DNA from: Ophthalmolycus amberensis | Lineage: Eukaryota > Chordata > Actinopteri > Perciformes > Zoarcidae | Direction: 5' to 3' | DNA length: 64,000 nt | NCBI GenBank assembly: GCA_024529925.1 | Contig: JAFEUB010000912.1 | Coordinates: 310,001 to 374,000, forward strand | In this document: in pieces, positions 37,412 to 51,500 of the stretch | How the letters are laid out: each line of letters opens with the position of its first letter | Position numbering within the stretch: position 1 is the first letter of the stretch | Translations under genes and position numbers: made by a program | Notes under the pieces: model-generated | The model's input: only the letters and a program-made list of their open reading frames with translations | Told to the model about the DNA's origin: nothing | Database searches by the model: none

Positions 37412-40400
37412 CTTAAAGCTCCACCCGTGGCCGCCTGCTTGCCACAGTGTACGACCCCAGGGTGTTTGAACCTGTGACACATTCCACGAATGTCCGATTC
37501 TTTGTTGCCCCTCTGTATGTCACCTGCTGAGTGACATGCATGTCTGCAGTTTGCCTTTGAATGAGGAATCATCTCTTTGCTCCTGCTATACATAAGGTTT
37601 TGAGGGGGAGGAAGAGAGAGACGGAGGAAGACATCGGGACTGCTGAAGAGTTAGTTACCTAATATGCTAGAGTAGAGAGAGGGATCCTGGTATGAATATG
37701 CTCTAAAAAGTGATTGAGGACCGAGGCATTGCATCCCAAAAGAGATCACTGGAACACATGTGGGAAGAGATAAGAGGGGAGATGCAGTGATATGCTCGTA
37801 TATGTTGACGTTTTAAGTTGGGTTTTCCCTAAGCTGGCTAGTTTTTTTCAATTATATAAATCAAAAGGAACATTTTCCTTTTCAATATTTATTTTGTGAG
37901 GCTCCTGATATAAAGAGAGACACTGTGTCAGATGATTTAATGTATTCTAAAACATGACATGCAGTAACTCATACATCCATTACATAATTTGGATTCAATA
38001 TTTTCTAGAACAAGGATTTAATTGTCAACTTGAAAACAATTTGAAAGTTCGTAGTTTCCCTCGGATGCATCAAGCATCGGTTCTCAGTGAAAAATCTCCA
38101 AAAACACACTGTACCAGCCTAGCACTTAATGGCAGATACAGTTAGTGACATAGCTGGGGAACATAGTGGAGTTTCTATGAGCTAAGCAGATGGATATTTT
38201 TCCTCAGGATTTGACACCTGAACATATAGACCACAGAAGAGAGCAGACTGTACTCTTCCTCTCTGCAGTGGGCATGTCCAGTGCACACAAACACGTGAAA
38301 ACATGCTGCAAAACAGAGGAGAGGACAAATCAAACGAGGTCAAATTAAAAATAAATGTAAAAGAGGACGATTAGAAGGACAATCATTTTAATGATTTTGC
38401 TGTACAATACTGCTGCGCGTAATCCTTTCAAAACACTTGCACACACTGTTGTGCCTACACTTTGATTTAGAGATCTTAATTTCACACATCTCAGTCTGTT
38501 CCTGCATCTTTCCCTCCCGAAGAAGAGTTGGTTATTATTGAGTCAATCAGGATATTCTAGCATCTAACACATAATCTGCAAGACTTTCGGTGTACCGGGG
38601 GGGGACAATATTTTCCTAGCTCGTAAATATTTGGGGAATGTTCGACATGGCGATGAGATTGCCACAGTGCATCACGATAGCAACACATTCTTGCACCAGA
38701 GGTTATAAGTTCAGTTCCCTCAGGAGCACAGATGTGCCCCTCTCCACAGGCGTCACATCTCATCAGGCTATTCAGTAAAATGGATATCAACTAAAAGTGA
38801 CAGTCAGCGGCTCTTTTTGTTCAGCCACACCACCGATGTGTTTATCAACTTCTGTCCTAACAGCTGCCGTTTCGTTTTAACTAATGCCTCCTCAGTTCAC
38901 TCCATACAATCTCCCTCTAGCTCTGTGCCGTCAGCATTTACAGCGCCTTGAAGAGGAAGAATGATCATCCACTACTTGTTAAAGGTGTCTATAAATACAA
39001 ACTCCTCCTTTCCTTGTAACATTTGTTTTTTATGGAAAGTCGAGTCACAGCAGCAATCATCTTTTGGCTCCTCGTCAACACACTCGCTTGGCTGTGCCTG
39101 AGTCAGCTTTACGCAATCCACGTCTTGCTGTGCTGTTAAACATTGTTGTGCAAAGCATCAGTGAGGGTGAATGGAAAACACTGCAGGCATGGGAGCGATA
39201 CATTTATGTGAATATTGTTTTGTATTCTCAGAACTGCATGTGACGGACTGGAGTGCTTTATGTGGTATAACAGAGAATGATAGAGGGTTTGATCTTTGTA
39301 GCCTTTGGAAGTGATAAAGGTTTGTCTCCATATCATAAAAAACAGGCGTTTTCAGAATGAATTCACATTTGACCCAAACAGCTAAACACATCTCCTGGAA
39401 TTTATAGATGTGTTGTTTAAGTTCAAGGCAAAGTGGAGTGTTATATATACTGAGGGACTAATGAGAGAATGAGCCGCAGGTGAGGAGATGGGTGGAGAAG
39501 ACCAGGTGAGGAAATGAGTTGATTGCATGGCCTGAAACGTCAGGAGAGTTAGTGAAAAAGCACATTATAACAAACTAAGTGGAATATGTGGCAGCTATTC
39601 TCGTGGGCGGATTACTAAACAACGGGCCGCTGAGCACAGACATGCAGAAGGTGCCACCACTTAGGAGCAAGACACAGAGACTTTATAGATATTTAGCCTC
39701 TTTTTGTAGTTGCTTTGTGTCTCGAAGCAACTGTTTTGCATCTCTTTGTAGTTGTTTCATGTTTCTTTGTGGTAATTTTTTATGTCTCCCTGACACTTTG
39801 GGTGTTCAGTAATCCATCCATGGCTACTCTGGCATCTAGTGGTGGCCCAATGCCTCAGAAGAAGTTCTACCTCACAGTACAAGTACCACCATGAAATGAT
39901 TATCTTTGTGACTGTCACACCCAGCAACAGCATCTTGTGTTGTTCCTCTGATCCAGCTAAACTCTGTCGTAGATGATTTCTTCATGCACATTATATCTCG
40001 CTGATCTTTTGCGGATCCTCCTAAACCTCCCACGGTGTAATAAAAAAAATAATCATGGTACAAACTCTATACGAGCAAAAGTACGATACTGTACACATGG
40101 TGAAAAGGAAGAAAGGCACAATCTCAAGGGAGTCTGGTGCATTTTTTATTTCTTCAATGACTAGAAATCTTGCTGTGTGTGAAATCTGCAGGGAACTTAA
40201 TCCTCTGGTACCAGCCAAACGCAATCGCTCATCGTTGTCAACAATTCAAGTCACATGAACATCGTAATAAAGACACAAAGATGTAACAAAACAAAACGAA
40301 CATTTCCAAATTAAAATAGTCAAAAAAAAAAATGAAACAATGATCATTGTCATCAAATAAGAATAAATATGGAGCACTCTTCCCTGTACAGAGATGTATT

Positions 40401-40740
40401 CTATTCTAAGATATTTTGTAATAAAATATAGAACTTCAGTGCATTTTCCTTTGACACGCGTCAGCTGCTCGTTTCAAAGCCGCCGCTATGCAACTCTCTG
40501 TTACCCTGGCATTGAAGCAATGGCCTTTAGAACAGAAACAATCAAATCACCAAATGTTTATCCTCCTGGACAACACAAAAAAAGCAGATATAAAATGTCA
40601 CAGCCTTCTCTTTGTCTATCTGTACTGTACATCTCAAAACACAAACCTGGACAGAAAAGGCACAAGTAACTACAATTAGAGTAATACTGGACAAAAGTTT
40701 GGACAAACAAAAACTGGAATTATTTTTAGATTTTTAAGAT
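37412..40740. other. Intergenic spacer between the edn2 promoter and the hivep3 3' end
   Basis: About 3.3 kb with no coding exon that I can support and no obvious transposon ends. The edn2 upstream control region is expected here. Confidence 0.5.
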
Positions 40741-40809
40741 TTTGGTCATTTACAAATTTATTCATATTCATTTTAAACAGGCATTAAGATTACCAGTATC
40801 AATAGAGAC

Positions 40810-40843
<34 letters not shown>

Positions 40844-41028
40844 GACATTATTTCACAAAGCAAAAAAGTGCATTTTTATAACAAACCTGAATATTGCCAA
40901 AGAACAAACATTTAAGTTAGCAATAGTATTGAAAACTGTATAAAAACGAAGCAATAAAAAAAACAAGACTAGTGTAGCAACCAATAAAGCAAAATGGGAT
41001 GCATTATGCATCAAGGTGTAGACACCTT
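40741..41028 (-). other. hivep3: hivep3 3' untranslated region
   Basis: Sequence after the TAA stop (41029-41031). It contains a TA-rich array at about 40811-40843 and an AATAAA poly(A) signal in minus-strand sense at 40757-40762, so cleavage probably falls near 40740. Longer forms are possible. Confidence 0.4.
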
Positions 41029-42501
41029 TTAAGTGCTCTGGTCTGTTCCGTCTCCTTTAGCTCCTCCCTCCACTAGATCGCCACCAGACGGTGGCTCATC
41101 CCCCTCTGGCTGCTGTCCAATGACATGCGAGGCTACGGGAGCTGCTAGGCTGAGAGTTGCTCTTGAACTGTCTCTGAAGCAGTGTTTGGTGGTCTCAGTA
41201 GCAGGCCTGTGGGTGTGGGCGGAGCTATGTGAGCTGCCATATTGCTTTGAGTCCGTGGTCTCCAACTTCTGTTTGGAACATATTAGTGCTGTGCTGAGAA
41301 CACACCGCCCTGACTGGCTGGTTCCTGCTGTCTGGTCCTCTGACCAATGGTCTCCAGGAGTCCTAAGCCCTTGAGTTCTGGGGGTCCCGCCCCAGTATGA
41401 TTCAAATCTGGACAGTGATGGCCCTTCCATGGGGGGAGACGTTGGGGACGAGGGGGTGGTAGGGTGGGACCTCGGACTGGCCTGTACCATCTGGATCCCT
41501 CCGATGGGAATCATCAGATAGGGGACCTTGGCTTGTTGGGAGTGCTTGGGAAGATGGCTGAAGATGTTGTCTGCTGTTTGGTGGCCCGGATAACCCTCAC
41601 AAACGGAAAGACGGAAAGCAGGTGGAAACAAACTGGCTTCTGGCAATGTTGGCCCCTCTGCTGCTGTACCCCGTTTCACCTGTAGAGGGAGCAAAAACTT
41701 GGTCATTACATTTCTTGGACTTGCTTTTTCAGTAACCGTACACTGAGATCTTCCTAGGAGGAAAGTGCAGTGGAAATACATTGTGGTTGCTGTTGCTCAG
41801 TTTAAATTTCTATGCACATATCTGTGCAGACCAATAAAAAAGACTCACCGGTTTGACATGACCACCCCTTGTACCAGGGCTCTCCCATGGCAGGTATCCA
41901 GGGGTCCTGTGCTGTAACCCGAGTGGCGAGGGAGGGGTCCAAGCCTGTGATGACCGGTAGCAGATGGGCGAAATGGTACGAAGAGGAGAGAGGGGTCTGA
42001 TGGGAGATGGTCCTCTCTCAGGGGAGGGGGAGACGTGTCGGCTGGGCGAGGACAGCTCTGTCCTCGGAGAGAGGCTGCGGATGGGCGAGGACAGCTCCAG
42101 ACGGGGGGAAAGGCTGCGGCTGGGGGAACAGCTCTCACTGCTGGGGGAGAAGGCTCTCGGCGATGCCTTCCATCCCCGCCGAGAGAACAGCGCTCTCCTG
42201 CTGCCTGGAGATGCGGCTCGTCTGTTGAGCCAAACTCCCCTCGGGGCGAGCTCTTGTCCTGGGCTGGGACTGGGGCCCGGGGGCTCAGGGTCCGGGGTGC
42301 CCTGCTGAGAGCGCCGACTACAGCTGGAATGCCCTCCTGTTGATGGGTGGGTGTCTGACGAACAGGACGACGGATCGTCGTGGGATGCGGACTCCTCTTC
42401 CTCATCATCGTCGTCGTCATCATCATCGTCCTCAGAATCCTCCACGTCAGTAAACTGATGTTCCTCCTGTCCCTCTGAGCCACACACGCGATCATCACTT
42501 C
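41029..42501 (-). CDS. hivep3: hivep3 C-terminal acidic and Ser/Pro-rich exons
   Basis: Exon 41849-42501 begins GSDDRVCGSEGQEEHQFTDV, followed by a run of about nine Asp and four Glu encoded by a GAT/GAC repeat (about 42400-42430). It continues with repeated SPS, SPR and SPL motifs, likely proline-directed phosphorylation sites. Exon 41029-41679 contains DNIFSHLPKHSQQ and YLMIPIGGIQMVQ, both shared with human HIVEP3. It ends GGAKGDGTDQST. Confidence 0.88.
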
Positions 42502-45500
42502 CTGCTGTTTGTGCAGAGAAAAAACATACACATCCTTTAAATGAGATCCCTTTACATCCATGTTATACACTTAGAAACTCCAGTACTGAATGTACAGTCC
42601 TGACAAACGTCCTCACACTAAATGACACGAAAAACATTGTACCGGAACAATTTTCAGGAACAAGCACAAAGGGTTAGGACAGCGTACTGTATCTTTTCCT
42701 CACCCACCACCCATCAAACTCATGTTATAAATAGCCTGAGGATGAAAAGACCGGAATTGAATTGAACAGAACCATGCCTCTATTCACAAACTATCTCAAC
42801 AGCCTTCTGAATAGAAAGACGGTTTAAATGGCGCGTCCTTGGCTGTGATGAGGGTAGTCTGTCAGCAAGGGGTGGGGTAGTAGAGGAAGGTTAGGGAGGA
42901 GATCGTGAGGTGGCTGGCTTTGAGGCAGACGCAAGTGTTGGAATGTGTGTCGTCATAAGCCAGCAACGCATCCTTGAGAACAAGGTACACTTGCCAGAGA
43001 GCAGCAACCACATCAGGAGGCTGTGGAATATTCTTCATTCATTTATCCTCTACTTTTTCACATTTCTTATGCAAGGCCAACGGGAGGAGAAGAGAACATG
43101 GTGTTGCATAAGCTGTCAGTGCTGAGCAGCTATGATTCTTCAGAGGCAGAAGTTCATCCAGCTGTGTACCAATATTTCTCTATGGCGGATAGGAAATATG
43201 TGAGATGCCTCCCCATCCCCTCTTAAGTACCTGTTTCCTCGCTCTCTGGCTCATCCAGCGATGACTCAGATACTCCCATTGCCTGGCATTTTTTCCCATG
43301 AGCCTTTGACTTCATGTGTTTTGTAAGGTTCCCTAGGACGGAACAAGAAAAGCACATTAAAATTGTCCACGACTAACACAAGGCTCGTTAAATGAGGACA
43401 ACCGAGGCAAAATAAAGTAGCAGGCTTCACTACAGAGCGAAGGAGTAAATTGTCTCCTTACCTTTGGTTTTGAAGGCAAAGTTGCAGTGTTTGCAAATGT
43501 ACGGACGGACATCGGTGTGCGTTCGGATGTGCTTTTTCAGCATGCTAGGCTTCTTGCAGCGAATGCCACAGTCTCCACATATGTACTTGCCCCGGCCACG
43601 ACCTCTCACGTAGACATACTCTTCATTGGACCTATACCTAAGAGAGAGAGAGATCGGGGAGAAAGAAACAGAAAGATAAGAGATGTGGTCACCACAAAAA
43701 TCACAAATTGTGGTTACTTTCATATACACTATATACAGACCACTCATTTCACTGTGTGGTAGTTCTAGGAGCTGAATGCACAAATGACTATCTTGTTCTT
43801 TGACCATCTCTAGTGAAATGTATATCTAATTAAATTGCATTTAAAGCTGCATTAATCGATTTTTGATCACTTGAGGGCAACACAACAAGCCACAAACATA
43901 TGCATTAACATATTTTCACTTTGTTAAGTTGTTACGGTGAACAACTATTTACACATCCAGCAGTTATGGAGCAGCATTAAGACTCATGTGGAGTCTTGCT
44001 TCTGGCCAAATTGAAGTCTAACTTTGCTTTTCTGCTGTTTGGAGCCTGTAGCATACAGTGGTGTCTCCCCCTGAAAGCATCTGCTGCTGGAAACAAGTAT
44101 GATGATGAAAAACCAAAGCAACTGCTGAGTAGAGCTGAGGCAAACTGAGGCAAACTGAAGAATTGGGTGATGATTCTCTGTGGCTTTGTCACAAGTGACC
44201 TCTTTCACTTATCAGTCATTTAACTTATTGTTCTTAGAAAAATATTGATTCGTGCAGGTTTAATAATAATGACGAATGTTGGTGCGGAAAAACACACACG
44301 CACACACACACACACACAACACACACGGGAAACAAGGCTTTTTTTATGGCGGCGGGTTGGGGAAGCCCCACCAAAACCCCAGCAGCACTGAGTCCCTTAG
44401 CTGTTCCCTCCACAACACCCTGGGCACACAGAGAATACCAGCTATTCTGCTGCGATCGCGTGGCCCTGCCAACAACAGCAGCAGCAGCTAAAACGAGGGA
44501 AGGGAAGCCTGGCCATGGTCAACAACCTGAAATAGACATTTATATATATAAATCAACACTTTTAGGTTTAGTCTATAAAAACATTGTTTATACGCAATCT
44601 TGATGTTTACCAAAAAGGCTACTTGTGGACACAGTGGACAACTGAACGAATTGTCCTCTATAAAAAAACTCCATCTGCCCTCACTACTCATGAAGAGATG
44701 CACAATCCATTCTGAGTCGTCAACATCCAATGTGTGTTGACTGGGTTTAATTACAGGATATGCACCACATCTGCAATAATCAGGGCTGTGTGTGAATGTT
44801 CCCCGTTGTATAACAGAACCAGCAACGGCAAATCACAACTAATTGATACACGACTGTAAAATAGTCCTAACAGTGGCATTACGCTGCGTTCATTCAGGAT
44901 CTGGCTACTGTTCTACTGGCATGTATTTCTCGCCACTGCTAAAAATATCCACCCACATCTCAGGAAAAACAAGGCAGAAGTTGCACTTCACAAATGGAGC
45001 AGGCACGTCTCTCAGTAAACTCAACCCACAATCTGCCGCTGCTTGTGCTGTAACTCTACGGCCGCCATTGGCAGATTGGAGGAGAGAATATCACTTTCAA
45101 CCAGCGTGTGATCGACTGATATGGCCACTGAATTTCAAAGCAGCGACGACTGAATAAAAGTAAAAGGCTATACTGCAGGTACTGAAACATACTTCAATTA
45201 CTTTGTTTTTGGCCAGAAAGGAGTTTGGCATAACGAATCCCTTTAAAACACCCTGTAAACTCTGCTCACAGGAATGGATATGCCCATTTCACCACTGTGG
45301 TTAAAGTGTCAAGAGAAATCTGCAATGTTAACCACTTACACCATGCAAATTAATCTGCATTCTGTTTTAATAGAATCCAGAGGGACACAGTTCAGCTAGT
45401 GCTCGCTAAAAGGGATTAAAGCTGATATTCCACAGAGTTTTGCTGCAACCAAGAAGAAGCAGCTATGCTTGCTTAATTGCTAAGACGTGTGTTATTGAGG

Positions 45501-48500
45501 TGAAAGCTGCCGAGATCCAATATCTTTCTTTTTTTTAGCTTTGTGACACTAATTAACTCTAGAGACCCCTGCACCCCTGTTTTTTTTAAAGGGATCTCTG
45601 AAGGGGGATCAGAACATAAACAAAGATGCGCAATGCATATTCATAAAGAATGTCTTGCTTGTTCTCCAGTGGCACACAGTCATGATTTCAAAGGGTTGAC
45701 AAAATGGAGATTGGGATAATGAGTCCTAACAGAGTCAGAGTACAACATATTCTGCTGTGTTGAGAGGGAGGCTGTGCTTATTTGCATGCACAGAGAAAAG
45801 TATTAAGAGGTGCAGGTACACAGAGAGAGAGAGGACACAGATGACGTTGGAAGGAAATGAAGAGAGAATAATACATAAGTAAAACGGGAAGAGGTGCCAG
45901 AGTGACACTGGCAGCATGAACGGATGGAGGGGGTTTGGTGTGATGGAAACAGAGGACGCTGTAGGCTGCTAACGGATGGAAATGAATGTGTGTAATGTGT
46001 GGCTGGAAATGATGAAGACCGGTAATTAGTGGCTTATCTATTGTCAAGCAGACTACTTCTTCACAATCAATCTGTGTTTCACATTAACACAAAACACAGG
46101 CCTTAAACGTGCAAGTGCACACACACACACACACACACACGCACACACACACACACACATATAAGTACTACCCATTCCTAAAAAAATCTGTTATATCTCC
46201 TCCATAATATCTCTCTCAACATGTCTGTTCCCATCAGAAGAAAAACAGTGTGCTCTGAAATGTTTGTTAATTGGGAACATTTTACCTCGGTCCACTATCC
46301 TTTTACTGCTTTCCCTTTTATTCTTATCTATTCCTACTTGCTTCAATGGTAACAGATCTGGGGAAACTTAGACCTCTTACTGTAACACAGTAAACCTGGG
46401 AAAGAAGAGAGAGGCTGCACTGAGAAAAGAAATCACTCTTTCCTCACATTTATGGACAGCACAAACATGTGAATGCAGTCAAGAGTAGAAATGTGAAAAG
46501 GTTAAACAAACACATGCACGCATTGCACACAAACATGACTATGATTGTTTGCAGATTGCTTCATACTTTTCCTCTGTTTTTTCTAAGTGACGTATGCAAC
46601 TATAAAAAAAACTGGTATTAATGAGAGCCTCACAAAGTGAAGTTGGAGACAACCTTTTCCCCATTACCTAACCAACACACACGCACACACACACTGTTAT
46701 CTCTCCAAAATAACATTTCTGAAACACAGACTTCCATGCCAGGAGTAAGAGGAAAAAGCTTGGCTGCAGGTACAAATGAAGTCCCTGCGGGTTCCACTAC
46801 CTCCCATCTGTTACTGTAATTCTCTGTGCACTTCGTCTCACCATAGTCGCTGTTCTGCTGTCACCAGGCGTTGGTTTGTGACAGAAGAACAGGTTACTTG
46901 TGTAATGAGGCCCTGCAATCTTTGGCAAATGTCGGATTTTGAATTAAAAGATGTGCATGTCAACAGTCTCGCACTTGAAGTTCTTACCCGCCTTCACAGA
47001 TGCGAACCCGAGAGGGCTCGCTCTGTTTGGAGGTGGAGGGCTCTTCTTCTTCTCTCATCTCTTTATTCTCCTCCTTGTCGTGTTGTTGCTGATCCTTTAC
47101 TTTAGTGAGGGTGCTGGGTGGGGTGGCATGTACCTACACTCAAGACACACATAGAAAAATTCAAAACAACTTAAAATAAAATGTTAAATGTTTTTTGTTA
47201 AGAGTATTCCACCAAGCACTCCTATAACATTGCATTCCTCAAGACCTGGAAACAGACTTTGTTGAGTAAAATCGTGGCGAAGCCCTTTAAGCACATTAAT
47301 GCTGCACAGTATGTAAATCCAACAGATTAAAAAGATGATAGAAATACTTTCTACAGATGTTTAAATTTCCTTAAACCGAGAGGTCTACATTAACTTATAA
47401 ATATAAGTGTTTATTGTGATGATGTTTACCTCTGACACCCGTGGGGTCCTGCTACTGGCAGGGGCCAATTTGCTTTTGGCCGGGGTCGGGGCCGTGGCCA
47501 CGGTGTACGTTTCTGAGCTGTGCTTCTGTTTGGAGCACAGCAGAGACAACGCCACCTTAGTGGTGAGGCCCGGCAAGTTGGGGTTGTGAGCACTGACGCT
47601 CCAGGTAGAATAGACTGAGCTGCGGGGGTCCCTCAGGGCAGACGGGTTGGGTTTGACGTAGTTCAGGTAGCACCAGTTAACTGAGGCGGAGGTGTGGAGG
47701 CTGGGGTATGAAGGGGCGGCTGGTCTTTCAGCCCCCTTTTCCACAACTGCCACCTCCTCCTTTTTTTTACTAGTCTTTTTAGTGGACTCCTCCTCCTCCC
47801 CCTTCTCCTCCTTTTCCTTCCTATTATGTTTCCTTGGCACTTGCTCATGCTCCCCCTCCACTTTCACAGTTGTCAGCTCTACCCTCTCTGGTTGTTTCTT
47901 CTCACTCTCTTCCAGTTTTCTCCCAGTGGCTTTACTTTCTTCTTCCTGTCGTACCTTCTGTTCAACATCCTCCTCTTCCTCTCCAGCCTCATCTTCTTCC
48001 CCTTCCTCCTCCTCTTTTACCCTTTTCTGGTGGCGCTGGGCCTCTGTGCTGAGCTCCAGACTAGCTGCAGGAGAAAGCATGCGTTTACTTCCTCCAGCCC
48101 CCAGTGGACCGTATCCCTCCCCAGATCCTGAGGCCAGCTCCGTGGGCAGAGAAAGGGGAAAAAGGCTCTTGATGTCTGGGGAAGGGACCTTCAAGTAGGA
48201 CCTTTGCAACTTGTCCCGCTCCACCTGGCCCATAATGACCATGGCTGTGCAAGAAATAGGTTCCTGTGAGCAGGTGGAGGCCAGGATCTGGGACAAGGTG
48301 GTGTACATGGCACTGGCATAGGTAGGTATATGAGTCTGGCGGCGGACTGGCACCACAAGGGATACCACTGGTGTAAGCTGAGCCAGGCATGTGGCGATGA
48401 CCGGCCGTGGGTGGTGGTAAGAGATTCTTACAAGGGATTGATGTGTAAGAGCAGAAGACATGGAGGAGATGGAGGGGCTGCTCTCTGTAGTGCGAGGGGA

Positions 48501-51500
48501 AGGAACAGTTCGTCTTGGAGGAAAAGGCAAGTACAGAGCCTGATTAGCTGTTGTCCTGGAAGAGAACGGGAGAGGAACTAGAGCAGGAAGCTGATGGAAT
48601 GGTATACCCAACCGTTCTGCCATGTGGATCTGCCCCGGGTGTATCTGTATAGCTGGAGGTGCTGCCTGTGAATGTAAGAAGGCTCTATGGGTGATTTGGG
48701 TGGATAGCACTTCAGAGATGGCTGTGGTGACGGGGAGCAGCTGGGATAATGATCCTGGGGGAAATGCTTGCTGCAAAGGTAGCGCATCCTGAGAATGTGG
48801 GAAGAGCTGTGGCTGTAACAGCTGCAAGGCTTTCCCTGTGACTTCCAGGCTAAACTGGGAGCTTGCTTCTGTTGAGTAGATAGGAGGATGGATGGAGCGG
48901 GAAGGCCCAGGTTTTGGACTCTCTGCTCTGTACAGCTGACTCATGCTGGCCCCCTCCTCTTGCTCAGCTTCCCCTAAAGTAGCATGCTTCACAAGGAGAC
49001 ACTTTCTCCTTTCTTTCCAGGAGGATGCAGACTGTTGAGGGGACAGGGACCCGTAGTCAAATGACTTACTTCTGGTCTCTGAGACCTGTTCTGTTTGTTG
49101 GGGGGTGGCTGTGATCTGCTCTGAGGCTGAGCGCCTCATCTCCTTGTGGCTTTGGTGGTGTTGGTGGGAAGCGGATGGCACCATTAACATCTGGGAGCTT
49201 TGGCTACTTGAGGCCCAGATGGCAGTCTCTGGTCTTACTGTGTCCTCGAAAGAAGCAGAAAGGCTTGAAGCGTGGGAGACGTTGCTCTCTTGACTGGGGC
49301 TGCGGGGCAGAGATGCAGACTCAAAGCTAGACTCCCCAGACGACTGGGCTGCTTCTGCCATACGGAGTCTCTTCTTCTTTGGTGGCAGCTTCTCTGCAGG
49401 GAGCTGGGCCAGAGTCTGGCTACGCTGAGGCCATTGGAACTCCTCCACTCTCTCTGCCTCCTAGGACAGAAAAATAGTTTACTAAACTAACATTACGTGT
49501 AAGATGAGGTGATATTGACTGCTCACATGCTAAACATTTTTCCCAGGATGTTGAAGTCAAAAAACAGGTTTAAATCAATGCATGTTATACAAATATTTGA
49601 GGGAAGGGAAATTAAATAAGTTAACAAAAGCAAAGCAATCAAATTGTGTAAAATGCAAAAAAAAAACATATTGGCCAAATGCTATTTTAAATAATCGCGT
49701 ACCTTGAATGAGGATGCCGTCACTGGCGGAGAGACAGATGGCATGTCAGCATCAGGCTCCACAGTAACAAGGATCTCTGGCACTTGGATGTTATGTTGGC
49801 GGATGAGGCGAGATGTAGACGGTGATGGTTTTGGCTCGAGTTGTTGTGTGTGCTGACTCTCTCTGAGTTCTGTTTCCTGACTCTCCATGGATACACTCTC
49901 CTGCTTCTCAAAAGAGCTTGTGTGTTGGATGACAGACACACCCTTCCTGTCTTGCTGCTGCTGCTGCTGTTGTTGTGGCTCAGTCTGTAAAGAAACACCT
50001 AGAAACAAACAAAATAAAGAAGAAAAAGCTACCATTATATTATACAGGTAAACTGCTTATAAATGGGGACCTTTAATTGCTTTTGCATTGCTTTTACACT
50101 ATTGATGTAGATGCAGATAATCACATGTTGTTTACATATTTTCCTTAGCTATTAAGGTTTCTCAGATATTAAAAATGAAAGGAAAGAAATATATTGCTCA
50201 CACCGAATGATGTTGACAAATTTGATCTGCCGCTGCAGCGATTTATAAACAAACCTGAGAGGGTGTGGCTGTGCTCTGGTCTGCTAGGCACAGGAATGAG
50301 GCCTGCAGAGCTCCCTGACATGGCTACAGATCCCGGGCTGGGCGGATCCTCCTCCAGACTTTCCTCTTTTCTCCTCTTCCTCGCGGCCATTGCCAGCGCT
50401 CGGAACGTATAGTGCATCATCATCTGGGGGCGATCCTCCCGACATGTTTTACTTGAATCCCCGCTTACTTTTTCCAGGGTTTGCTGTCCTGGGCATATTC
50501 CTCTGTGGGCCTCGTAGCCTTCACTGTGTTGGAAGTGGACCCCACATGCTTCACATTCAAACAGGCTCGGACTCTTTTGCTGTTGTTGTTGTTGTTGTAG
50601 CTGCCTGGCTTGTTCAGCACCACTGGCTGATGAGGAGGAGGTGGGGCCGGCCTCCTCCAGCATTAGCTCAGCTCCCAGTGGATCTTCTATGGCAGGCTGG
50701 CGCCGTAGCATACGCTGGGCATGGCCAACCCTCATCTCTGCTACCACCGCTTGCTGCTCATCGAATGACTGACAGAGACGGTAATCCTTGGGAGACATGG
50801 TGCCAGTGGTGGAGGGCTCTCCTTGGCTGGTAGAGGATGGCATTGAGTGGCTTCTAAGCAGAGGCACTGCCGATAGCTCCTGGGTAACTGCTGGATCCGC
50901 CTCAGGATTGTGGAGGTGCTTCAAACCACTAGGGCCCGGGGCTTCTCCTTTGGGATCGAATGTGTAGGGATCTCTTGGAGAGGTGAATTTTGGGGCCTCC
51001 ATGCTGCTCTTCCTGGACAGAGAGGAGCGTCTGGGCTTCACACTGTCAATCTCCCTGGTGTCTACTACCGCTTCATTGATAGTGATGAGCTTGGTAATGT
51101 GTTCTATTACTTGGGTTTTGGGTACAGCGAAGGGAATGCTTTTCTCCTCCGTCCCTGCAGACGAGGAAAGTAAAGAATGAGGCTGCTGCTGATGGGGACT
51201 GCGCTGCTGCCCTCCCAGCCTTCCATATTTTCCCAGAATAATTTCTGCGTAGGTTTTGGCACTGGCACTGGGAGGACTAACTTGGGACAGGTCAGTGCTG
51301 CCTGACCCGGAGAAGTAGCCAGACTCTGTGCTGCCTTTACTGCCAGGGCCTTGAGAGGAAGATGAGGTGGAGAGGGAGGAAGGAGGGTCATCTGGAGAAG
51401 CCATCAGGCCACGTTTCCTTTCACTAAGCCTCAGTGCCAGCCTTTGCTTGACAGCCTGGGAGTCCTCAGGCCTCTGGCTCTCCTCTGAGCCTCCCATTGG

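Noticed and set aside
47692..48198. Plus-strand 168-codon ORF rich in Ser and Phe
   Set aside because: It is the antisense shadow of the Glu/Lys-rich part of the large hivep3 exon, where GAA/GAG/AAG codons give stop-poor complements.
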